A DNA stretch of 64,000 nucleotides from Sabellastarte sp. h YS-2021. Taxonomy: Eukaryota; Annelida; Polychaeta; Sabellida; Sabellidae. Every line of letters starts with the position of its first letter. Position 1 is the first letter of the stretch. The position numbers were made by a program, and so were the translations under genes. This document shows, in pieces, positions 1-9,389 of the stretch. Under the pieces are notes generated by a model, which did not search any database, was not told the origin of the DNA, and saw nothing but the letters and a program-made list of their open reading frames with translations. The DNA lies in assembly GCA_964017235.1 (NCBI GenBank), contig OZ024936.1, positions 52,255,028-52,319,027 on the forward strand, in the 5' to 3' direction.

Positions 1-2
1 CA

Positions 3-1857
3 AAATGCAATCATTTCTGCCATCCATTTGACACACATAACTTCTGCCCTACCTGCAGAGAGGTGGGTAAGGGCAACGATCTGTGTGTAACTCTTGTCTC
101 TTCCTGTAGCATTTGCTCTTCATTCACTGAAGAACAGATCACTAAAATATCCCACAGGAAGTGTTATACTAAAAAGGACAAGAAAGACAAGGCAGAAGAC
201 ACGGGTTCGGAACTTTTAGGAGATAATTCTGTAGAATCTTTTGGCTTGCAGGCAGAACTTGAAATAGCTGCGGATCGCCTCTTCACATCCCCTCCTTGCC
301 CACAACCTCTCTCTTTCAAGGCATTTTCCAGCCGAACCCCTGCTCACACTGTTCCGCCTACTTCAGGTACGGCTTTACAACTCAAAGTTCAAGCAAATAT
401 TGAGAAATCTTTGTCTTCTCAAATTAACATTCAGGTGGATCGGAAAATAGGGGCCTTTCAGGCCAGTATGTTGGAGGCGTTCAACAGCTTACGTCAAGAT
501 TTTCAAAAATCTTTACCCAAACCAAGGGAGGTGGATCAGACCTCTTCTTCTGCTGCCACAAAAATGAACGCACCCTCCAATACCAACCCTCGCAAGTTAG
601 TAGTGCAGTCGAGTCTATGGAGGTCGAGTATGGCCCGAATCTGCCTCCTCGCCTCGCCTCGTATTCTAGTCGCCTCGAAGACGATTCGGGTCAACTTCGT
701 AGTTCTGCCGAGGAACCCACGCAGGTTGCCTCGACTAAACCAAAACGAGTATCTCACTCTTCAAAGTACCATGTAGTGGATCCTAGCTCTGCCTCGGACC
801 ACTACTCAGATTATTCTGTTGACCCCCAACCAGCCCCTAGTAGGCCCAAAAAGCACTCTGATAAATCAAAGCACAAGTCGAGGGCCAGATTTTTACCCTC
901 ATCTTCAGAGGAGGATCAGTCCCCTGAACATAGGCATAGGTCCCCAAAGCCCTCCAGGAAGTCTTACCCTGATCAGGACCACCCCCAACATGACCCTGAC
1001 CCTCCTTATTACAGGGAAGTGGCTTTGTCCGACATCCCATCCATCATGAGGAGGTGGATACGTTTCGACGCATCCTTAAACTACCAGATCCTAGGGAAGC
1101 CCATCCTAGATCTTCAGCAGCGGTCATGGGCCTTGATGACGAGAAAGGCAGACAAGAGCTTAGGCCAAGAGGCCCTTCCTCCATGTTGCCTCTCAATTCA
1201 ACCATCAAGGATGCTTTCGACAAGTTTGATCAGGACTTCCAGGCAGCCAATTTACCTGAGGGCAAGTACATCAAACCACCTCCCTCCACTGCCAAGTGGT
1301 ACAAGGTAGGCCAGCCTTGTTATGAAGACAAAATACAAGAGCTGAATACAGACTTTGCCAAAATTTGCATTTCTCCTAAACCATCTGGGGCTCCTATGGG
1401 CAAGGTTCCCATGCCAATTCTCAAGGAGTTGGAACATCAGGCAAGACAAAATATTTCCACTCTCAATTTCGCTACTACCTTTGCAAAGACTTCTTCCTCC
1501 TGTAATGTTACTCTGGAGAAGTGTCAACATAGCTTGAAAGCGACCTTCAAAAAGGTCAAGTCTCAAATCAGGAAAGGTGCCGACCCTGAAAAAGCAGCGA
1601 AACGTGGATATGAGGAAGCCTGCGAGTATCTGGATTTATGGAACAAAACCATCCTAATCCAACACAGGGCCTTAACTTGCCTCAGTAAATCCCTGGCCCA
1701 TATTCTTCAGAGAGAACTATATTCAATGGGCAATCTTGGCTTGCTTAGGCGCGAAGCCGAAATGACCCTATTACAACCCCAATTAGGAGACACCAGGCGC
1801 CAAGAACTTAGGAATGCGTCCTTCTGGCCGCTTTCTTATTTAAATCACAGTTGGTGA
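3..1857 (+). pseudogene. DIRS gag-like ORF, frameshifted
   Basis: Coding potential runs through three frames. Bases 3-776 hold a Cys/His cluster (FCH...HNFCPTCRE) near the start. Bases 617-1309 are rich in Ser/Arg/Lys and acidic stretches, and 1054-1857 hold a helical region. The carry-over at about 620-770, 1050-1300 and about 1850 means at least three frameshifts. A short Gly/Arg/Asn-rich tail (1851-2114) looks like the nucleic-acid-binding end of gag. By analogy with DIRS elements this would be the structural protein. No intact product is predicted. Confidence 0.7.
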
Positions 1858-1911
1858 AACAAGGCGAGGACTTCCTTCTCAAAAAAGGCACCTCAAAAGA
1901 TCCCCAGGGTT

Positions 1912-3280
1912 TTGGACCCTACCAAAATAAGCCCTTTCGTGGTTCCCACAAGAAAAGAGGCTGTTACAGGAAACGCCCCTATGGGGGCAATTCCTCACAA
2001 AACAGTAACCAATCGTTTTCCTCCAACAGGGGAAAACCAAACTTCAGAGGCTCCAGGGGTCGTTTTCGACCCCACAACAGGGGAAGAGGGAGTGGAAACC
2101 CCTCCTCCCAATGACTCCTTCAAAGCCTCAAACAGTCCACCAGTAGGAGGTCGCCTCCGTTCTTTCAGCAGAGACTGGCAAGAAAACAATTGTTCATCCA
2201 ACGTGTTAAACATTATCACCAATGGCTACGTACTGCCATTCCTCTCCAAACCAAGCTTGGTCAGACTTCCTCTGATAATATCAGAATACAAGGCCCTTCC
2301 AAAAGACCAAGCCTTAGTCGATTGTATCCAGTCTCTGCTGTCAAAGAACACTATCGAAAGGGTGGAAAATGTAAAATCTCTCGGGTTTTACAGTTGCCTG
2401 TTTCTAGTACCCAAGCCTCACCAAAGGTGGAGGCCAGTAATAGACCTAAGCAGGCTCAACACTTTTCTACAGGTAGAAAAGTTCAAGATGGAAACTCCAG
2501 AGTCCATCAGGACCTCCCTGATTCCAGGGGAATGGGTAGCGTCGATAGACCTATCCGACGCCTATCTTCACATCCCCATCCATCCTCTCTCAAGGAAATA
2601 CCTAAGGTTTTGCCACAGGTCTCAGGTGTTCCAGTTCACCTTCCTACCCTTCGGACTGGCCACAGCCCCCCAGGTCTTTACCATGATCGTAAAGGAGGTG
2701 AACCTCTCCAGGGGTCTCAGACTACACCAATACGTGGACGACTGGCTGGTCAGGTCTCAGTCGCGGGAGGAAGCCCTAGTGAACACTCAGGCAGTGGTAG
2801 ACCTAACCCAGTCCTTGGGATGGATCATCAATCAGGAGAAATCAGAACTGAATCCCACTCAGGTGCTTTCATTCGTGGGTTACGAGTACCACCTGCATTC
2901 AGCCCTTGTAAAACCCACTCAGGAGAGATGGCTCAAACTTCAGGATTTTATCCTACACCTGCAAGATGTTTGATGTCGCTAATTGGGTTGCTAGCCTCAA
3001 CGGAGAAAATGGTCCCGGAGGGACGGCTTCACATGAGGCCCTTTCAGTTTCACCTCAAGGAGCACTGGAAATTTCCTCAACCACTGGACAGCCTCCTTGG
3101 ACAGAAGCCATCTCTGCTCACCTAGACTGGTGGCAGAATCCGACAAACGTAATGAAAGGCTCAGACCTTCATCCCAAAGACCACAATATCCAACTCTTTA
3201 CAGACGCCTCAAACAAAGGTTGGGGCACTCACTTAGAACAAAGTTCTACACAGGGTCTGTTGCCACTCATCTGAACCACA
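1912..3280 (+). pseudogene. DIRS reverse transcriptase / RNase H, frameshifted
   Basis: The 1912-2973 frame carries RT blocks in order: a WRPVIDLSRLN-type block, SIDLSDAYLHIPI (first catalytic Asp), FLPFGLATAPQVF and the YVDDW active-site box (two Asp). The thumb/RNase H part then moves through other frames: about 2960-3100, then LFTDASNKGWGTHLE (RNase H first Asp) ending at 3274, then the connection region from 3270. At least two frameshifts separate RT from RNase H, so the polyprotein is dead. Family assignment rests on the DIRS-style YVDDW box and the downstream recombinase. Confidence 0.85.
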
Positions 3281-3419
3281 AGCTCCCACTGTATGTGTCT
3301 CCTATCCCAGACCCGAAGGCCTGGGACATAGATGCTCTAAACATAGACTGGACGGGTCTGACTGCCTATGCTTACCCTCCAACGGCTCTCCTTCACAGGG
3401 TGATCCAAAAACTCAGGCA

Positions 3420-4760
3420 ATGCAATTGCCTGATGATACTAATAGCCCCAGGCTGGCCAGGGATGCCCTGGTTTTGGGACCTAGTGCAGCTGTCAACAGA
3501 GATCCCACTGCAACTCCCGGTGTCGACATCACTCCTCAAACAGTCCCACAACTACGTGTTCCACAACAACCCGCAGCACCTCAACCTCCACGCCTGGTGT
3601 CTTGGAGTGGACAACTCCAAGAACAAGGCTTCTCTGTGGAAGTGGCAGAGAGAATTGCTGCACCTCAGCGGTCATCAACAAGGACCATCTACAAATCAAA
3701 GTGGGCCCTATTTGAAAAATGGTGCAGAGAAAATTCGGTGGATTTCTCCACTCCATCTGTGAAACAAATCTCAGATTTCTTTATGTATCTGTACCAAGAC
3801 CTAAACAGGCGCCCCTCCACCATTGATGGTTACAGGACTGCCATTGTTGACACCTTGGGCCCATCGTGCCAACATATTGCTCATAATGAGGACCTTCATA
3901 GATTGCTCTCCAGTTTCCACAGGGATCGTCCCAAAAGTTCCAGAAATCTCCCGCAGTGGAACCTTTCTGTTGTTCTCAATGAGCTCACAAAAGCACCCTT
4001 TGAGCCCATGAAAGACACAGACCTCAAACATCTCACTCTCAAAACTGCTTTCTTGCTAGCTTTGGCCTCGGGCAAGTGCCGCAACGAAATCCATGCCTGG
4101 GTCGCAAGCAAAGTATCTAATCTAGGCCAATGGGAAAAGGTGGCCTTGTTCCCTTCTTCTGACTTCATAGCCAAAAACCAACTAGCACGAGAAGGTTCTC
4201 AAAGTGTGTCTCCGGTGACTATTTCTGCTTTGACTACCATGGTAGACAGACAGCTCAAAGAAGAGAGGACCCTGTGTCCGGTGCGGGCCCTGAGGTACTA
4301 CCTGGACCGAACCAAGGACCTAAGAGGTTCCCGGTCCCTCCTTTTCATTTCCTTCAAGAAAGGACATACCTCAGACATCAGACCCGCTACTCTCTCGTCT
4401 TGGTTGAAACAAACCATCCTACTTTGCTATAAACAAGCACACCAGCAAGCCTTGGACCTAGTCCAAGTCAAAGCGCATGACATTTGGGCCTTCGCAGCCT
4501 CTAAGGCGTTTTACGGTGGTGTATCGGTGGACCAGATCATGCAAGCCTGTCACTGGAAAGCTCACAACACTTTTACCAATTTTTATCTAAAAGACCTTAC
4601 TTGGCCGGACAATGACAACAACCTGTATCTGGGACCAGTAGTAGCGGCACAACAGGTCCTAGACCCTTCTCCTCAGTCCAGTCATCCTCGGAAAGAAAGG
4701 AAGGGGGGGGGGGCACATCCGCTACAACCAAGTCTTCAGGAGTCTAAACCCAGGGTCTAG
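3420..4760 (+). pseudogene. DIRS tyrosine recombinase, open but with an apparent active-site loss
   Basis: A 446-codon open frame overlaps the end of RNase H. The N-terminal SAM-like region is at residues of about 80-150 (SKWALFEKWC, DLNRRPSTIDGYRTAI). The catalytic region has the first Arg in ASGKCRNEI, then KAHDIW at the HxxR box, then HWKAHNTFTNFYL with the likely nucleophilic Tyr. DIRS-type recombinases normally read H-D-x-R at the box, and here Trp replaces the second catalytic Arg (TGG, consistent with CGG to TGG CpG decay). The enzyme is probably inactive although the frame is open. The family role is cDNA integration without a DDE integrase. A G-run at about 4705-4714 lies near the C-terminus. 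Confidence 0.8.
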
Positions 4761-5140
4761 GTATACGTCTACCTCATCAGGGTGTATCGGGTAAGGTCTA
4801 TCTAGTCTTTATATCTTATAATTGTATATTGTATGAAGGACCTTAAGGTTGTCATTTAGTCGGCACCAGAGCCTTAAGCTCAGGTTCTTCCGTGATCGTC
4901 CTTGGGACTGACCCCGTTTGTGTATCCAGGCTGCACATCTACTTCTCGTCAAACACCCTGACAGTTTTTACCACTGTCATTCATTCAGGTTTTTGGCTTC
5001 TACAAGACCCACCCCTCGGGATTGGGCCTCTGTAGACGGGACTCATTCTATTTCATTCTATTATTATTATCAAAATTCTAAGAAAAAACAGACTTATGTG
5101 CCAGTCTCAGCTGTAATCCCTCCTCCGGACGGTTGGATTC

Positions 5141-5475
5141 AGCATTCAGTCCCACATGGTAAGCTATTGCAGCGCAATAAAATTGAAAATTTTAATTACT
5201 TAAATGTAGCTTTTATAAGCTACAAGCTTACCATGTGGGACTGAGGAGAGTCCCACCCTGCATCCCCGCTGTATTACAGCTGAGGGGTATGGGTTTAAAT
5301 CTCAACGAGAAAAGTTGTAACATAAGGGGCAGATCACGTGACGACAACCTGAGGCTATGACAAAGAATAAATGTCTTTTTTTCTTAGACGTTGGTTGTAG
5401 TAACCAGTAAAGCATTCAGTCCCACATGGTAAGCTTGTAGCTTATAAAAGCTACATTTAAGTAATTAAAATTTTT
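5141..5475. repeat. Complementary terminal/internal repeats of the DIRS element
   Basis: The motif TTCAGTCCCACATGGTAAGC occurs in forward orientation at about 5143 and about 5413, and inverted at about 5222-5244. The inverted copy and the 5413 copy extend about 60 bp (TAGCTTATAAAAGCTACATT and flanks) as a long inverted repeat around a spacer of about 165 bp. DIRS elements carry inverted terminal repeats plus an internal complementary region near the 3' end, and this arrangement fits. Which part is ITR and which is ICR is inferred, because the left terminus is outside the window. Confidence 0.6.
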
Positions 5476-5765
5476 AAATTTGTACATCTTTGTCTTGGTG
5501 CCCATCATATCACAAATGTCTATGCTGCAAAAGATTTTCATGTGGGAGGTAGACTGCAAAGATTTTGATGGGTCTGTCTAGCTCTAAGTTCGAATCCAAG
5601 GGTGGTCTCTATCTTAAACAAAGGACATAACCTTTAAGACAGACCTTTAAACAGATTACGTGTAAGAATCAGCAGTTATATCAACTCAGGAACAGCTACC
5701 TGGAGACATTCTATTCGCTGATAGACAAACAGGCTTTGGAAAAGGTCATGGTTCAACCCCCTTTA

Positions 5766-5919
5766 GTAAGTGGGAAAGCTGGTAGTTGCTTGCCGTTGGT
5801 CGGCAGTTTACAGTACAGAACCCTAGCGAACTATATGTACTGGTTTCCTCTGCCCTTCCAACTACCCGTCGTGATATGACCTGTACAGTGTTGAAAGCGA
5901 CGCAAAACCCCAAATAAAA
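5766..5919 (+). mobile_element. SINE, 5'-truncated, with target-site duplication
   Basis: The SINE body (AAGCTGGTAGTTGCTTGCCG, TACAGTACAGAACC, TGTACTGGTTTCCTCTGCCC, ATATGACCTGTACAGTGTTG) ends in CCCCAAATAAAA. The tRNA-like head is absent. It is bracketed by a 13-bp direct repeat TCAACCCCCTTTA at 5753-5765 and 5920-5932, so it was inserted by target-primed reverse transcription into the DIRS RT fragment. Confidence 0.85.
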
Positions 5920-6074
5920 TCAACCCCCTTTAGCCTCCTACAAGAGTTTGTTTCTTGTTATAAAGCCAAACAAGTGGACACCCATCTTGGATCTGAGCAC
6001 CCTGATCTTATATTGTCAGATGGAAACTTTCAACCACGGAAACCCTGGACAAGACGCTCCCTGCAAAGGAGGGG

Positions 6075-6110
6075 TGTATGTGTGTGTGTGTGTGTGTGGG
6101 GGGGGGGGGG
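6075..6110. repeat. GT microsatellite followed by a G-run
   Basis: About eleven GT units run directly into thirteen G residues, within the degraded RT fragment. Confidence 0.9.
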
Positions 6111-6682
6111 TAGGTAACATCCCTGGATTTCAGTAATGTATACTTCCACATCCCTAGATATCCAGAGTCAAGGGAGTACCAAAGGTTGCATCTGAATGAT
6201 AAGACCCATTAATTCAGACCCTTTGGCTAACCAACTGCTTCACGGGAGTTCATGACTGTGGCCAAGGAAGTGAAACTACTGGCCCAGCGCATAGCTACAA
6301 GAATCCACCAGTGCGTAGACAAATGGTAACAGCCCCGTGCCGGGAAATTTGCCTACCAAATTTCCAGACCCTCTAGGCGCTATATCAAAACCTGCTATGG
6401 GTAGTAAACATGAACAAAACAACACTCGTTCCTCAGCAAGTTTTGAACTTGGATATCGGTTCAGTCTCTGACAGAGGCTCACTTGGGAGACGTGGAAACC
6501 TCTGAACTCAAAAATCCAAATCTTGTCCCACAATCACTCTGGCCTGGACACAGAATTTCTGTCCCTAATTGGTCTACTGACAGCAACAGGAAGACAGGTC
6601 ATATCAGGGCATCTCTACATGAGACCTGAAAAATCACTGGCGTGTGCCCGAGTCCTTGAAAAAGACTACTCCAGGTCTTAGC

Positions 6683-8028
6683 TAGCAGGCACAGGTCCAA
6701 TTCTTGACATCATGTTTTGGTCATGTTAGTATATGACATCAAGTAGCTATCACTCGGACATGATTTAAGGTGGTCACGTCATCTGACACAAATCTGACAT
6801 CCAGTTTATGTGACATGACATGACTTTATGTCAATAACATACCTACAATATCAACTAGATGACAAAATGATAACCAGACCTAATGTGATTGTATTATCCT
6901 ATTCAATGACATAAAATTGACACCATCCCAACATGACTTTTTGTAGTCATGTCAAATGATGAAAATATGATGTTCGAATAATATGATATGACCTGATATT
7001 CTACTCGGGCATTGTTTCTGACATCTTAATGATATTAATATGATGTCACTTTGTTAAAACATTTCAAGTGGAGTATCATCATATCATTTGAGATCGGATT
7101 AACATCAGTATTCTATAAAATTATATCATTTTTAGGAATATTACAAATGTAATATCATCCTGTACACCAGCCAGGGTCATATTAGGACAGGCCCTCAGCT
7201 TTTTCACATGAGTAGGGTCAAACCTAGGCAGAGGTGACAACCTTTGATTAGATGCTGAACCTACTAACTTGGCCTCTAGTCTCTGTGATGTTGCTTTGAC
7301 AAAAATAATTAAGTTTTGGTACAGACAAAACAATTATGTTTAAAACTGTAACTAAAATGCTGTATGGCAGCAAAAATTTACAAGAAATATGTTGTTTTGT
7401 AAACAAATGTATTCTTTAGTGTTTGCAACCAAACCAAAGATTGAATAAATAAAGATAAAAGTTCAGAAAAAGGGTTTCTAATATTCAAACTTTTGTACCC
7501 ATAATTTGTATCTTTACAAATGGTATAAATTTTTGAACTGGTTCCCACTGAACATTAATTATTTTCTCCCATGGAATAATCTTTATAGTACATGGAAATC
7601 ACTTAAGGCTGTGTCAGGTATAAGTGTACACAAATGGTAGTTAAAGCAATGTAATGTGATATTAACTGTGAAAACAAAATGTTACTAACCAATATTTTTA
7701 TTACTGAAAATTAGTTTCAGCACTTGTGAAATGATGTCAATCAGATTTTTATATCAGTACATCAAATTGATGTCAGTTTCTGATGTCATATAGACATGAA
7801 GTCAGTCCAAATTGGGTGATCATATTGATGTCTTATGCTGATATCAAATTTATATCGGCTACTAGATGTCATTTTTATGGCTTTTGGAGATGTCAAATAG
7901 ACTAGGCTACTAAAGATCTGTTTGACATTTAACATATGATGTCATTTCGAATTTCAAATAAGCATCAGTTTCTGATGTCTTGCCCAGTGTCTTTTTGATT
8001 TCTTTTTGATATCCTATTGCCTACTGGG
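6683..8028. mobile_element. Non-autonomous DNA transposon candidate with GATGTCA/TGACATC arrays
   Basis: The left edge reads AGCAGGCACAGG...TTGACATCATG. The right edge, reverse-complemented, reads CCCAGTAGGCAATAGGATATC. Between them GATGTCA and its complement recur many times in degenerate form, mostly in the outer thirds. DIRS RNase H reading stops just before it and resumes just after, which supports insertion. No coding capacity is seen. Boundaries are approximate and I did not find a convincing TSD. A related element lies at about 39718-43120. Confidence 0.5.
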
Positions 8029-8176
8029 AGGTCACTTCGCCAGCACCTAAAGTGGTCATTAGACGAAGACAATATGCTTTGGGGTCAACCCCTGCACCCC
8101 TTCGAAAAGCTATGTTTACAACTTTTTGGGGGGCTGAATTCAGTCCTACTGGCCATCAAATTCAAACACCTGTGCT
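8029..8176 (+). pseudogene. DIRS RNase H fragment between two insertions
   Basis: The open frame 8017-8226 reads LRQHLKW, GQPLHPFEK and LNSVLLAIKFKHLC. This matches the order of the DIRS RNase H region (WW..P.N...G.PLHPFE, then a L.A..FKHLC segment). It ends where the CCCTTAC terminus of the large transposon begins. It is the middle piece of the DIRS copy seen at 5690-6680 and 30187-30815. Confidence 0.55.
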
Positions 8177-8207
8177 CCCTTACTGACCAGATACTCTCTT
8201 GCGAATA
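8177..8207 (+). repeat. Left terminal inverted repeat of the CACTA/EnSpm-like element, copy 1
   Basis: It begins CCCTTACTGACCAG and ends GCGAATA. The same sequence reappears at 17158-17188 as the start of copy 2. Its partner is the reverse complement of 29724-29755. Confidence 0.75.
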
Positions 8208-8640
8208 CTCTGCGTCTATGCTGTGAACAACTTGCAAACATCAATGATCGCGGTAACATATTCACTGCAATTGTGAATCTCTTGCGAACATCTCGCGATC
8301 ATCTCCAAAATAGCCACATGTATGTGTAGTGTTTGCGATATATTCGCAAGAACACTTTGAAAGTATTATTTGCTAGATCAGTGTTTGCAAGATATTTGCA
8401 AGAAGACTCTGTATTTTTTTTATACCATTAAATGTTTGCCAAATATTCACGGGAAGACTTGTTAAATTGTATCAACTTTGTCTGTGTGTGCTTGATATTC
8501 GCCAGAAAACTTAGTAAATTTACAAACTATGCCAATGTTTACCAAATAATCGCTAGAAGACTTTGTACATTTTATCAACCATGTCACTGTTTGCCAAATA
8601 TTCACCAGAAGACTTAGTAAGCTTTATTAGCTATATAACA
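8208..8640. repeat. Left subterminal repeats, copy 1
   Basis: Two layers are visible. Near the terminus, TTGCAAACATC and TTGCGAACATC units and CGCGATCATC occur. From about 8329 there are six degenerate units of 51-52 bp, each starting like GTGTTTGC(G/A/C)A..ATATTCGC.AGAAGACTT. Several units contain TTTGCGATATATTCGCAA-like imperfect palindromes. By analogy with En/Spm subterminal motifs these are likely protein-binding sites. Confidence 0.75.
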
Positions 8641-9389
8641 ACATTTAATTATTCCAAAATATTTCCTAAAAATATTTTTCTTGGACTTTTAGTATTCTAT
8701 TTCATTATGAAAAAGAAATCTACTGAATTATTTACAGTGTGACAGAACCCTAGAATTTATAAAATCACAAATATTAGCTAACTTAATTGGCCCAAAGGGA
8801 TTTAATTGCCTAAGTTCAAATTCAGGTGTAAAATTGCCCTGAAAACCTTGATGTTATACATTAGCCCAAGAAAAAATTGCCTATTCTGTCACCTGAGTAC
8901 AAGAGGACATAAATCATTGCTCTACCACTCAATGTTGTTTCAGTCCTCAGTGTCACTGTCAGTTTATTTACACATCAGGTAATGATTCAAAAGTATACCC
9001 AATTGTTGTAATTTTATTCAATATAAACATGCATTTTCCTAGACCATATATTCACATTCTGAGTCCAGCAATTAAGTTTTTGCAAAAATACAAATCGATT
9101 AATTCATTAATATTTTGTGGTTCTCATTGAAAACAATATTTTGCTTGACTTATATTTCCATAGATGAAAATATGGTTTCATATGAAATGAATGCTAAAAT
9201 GCACAAAAATGTTATTTTGTAAAAAAAATGAAGTGTGCATAATATATTATGCTCACTATGGTTTCAGAAATGTTTCTGACAAAAGTGTCAGTTTCAACTA
9301 AATTTTAAACAAAATACAGAACTCAAGTTTTCATGCAAATTTCTTGGATGGCCCAAACATCTTATATTTGAAACTTTAATTCTCTTTAA
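8641..9389. other. Transposon interior without a gene (copy 1)
   Basis: This AT-rich stretch lies between the subterminal repeats and the transposase stop codon, and would hold the transposase 3' UTR. I see no motif. The duplicate is at 17622-18370. Confidence 0.6.

Larger units (their letters stand above)
1..5480 (+). mobile_element. DIRS-type tyrosine-recombinase retrotransposon, 5' end outside window, decayed
   Basis: Gene order is gag, then reverse transcriptase/RNase H, then tyrosine recombinase overlapping in another frame, which is the DIRS/PAT arrangement (established for that order). The gag reading is already open at base 3, so the 5' terminus lies upstream of the window. Each gene except the recombinase is broken by frameshifts, so this copy cannot encode a working set. 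The 3' end carries complementary repeats (5141-5475), as expected for DIRS-type termini rather than LTRs. The exact 3' boundary near 5480 is inferred from where those repeats stop. Confidence 0.85.
5690..6680 (+). pseudogene. Second, older DIRS-type RT fragment
   Basis: Degenerate matches to the same RT are readable across stops: EALEKV-like reading at about 5730, LFLVIKPNKWTPILDLSTL at about 5945, SNVYFHIP at about 6130, RPFG at about 6215, VAKEVKLLAQR at about 6262 followed by RIHQCVDKW, and SLIGLLTATGRQVISGHLYMRP at about 6565. A SINE (5766-5919) and a GT/G microsatellite interrupt it. The reading resumes at 8029 and again at about 30187, so this is one ancient element split by later insertions. 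Confidence 0.65.

Noticed and set aside
8329..8640. Possible CRISPR-like repeat array
   Set aside because: This is a eukaryotic context. The units are degenerate and contiguous with no constant repeats and unique spacers; they are transposon subterminal repeats.
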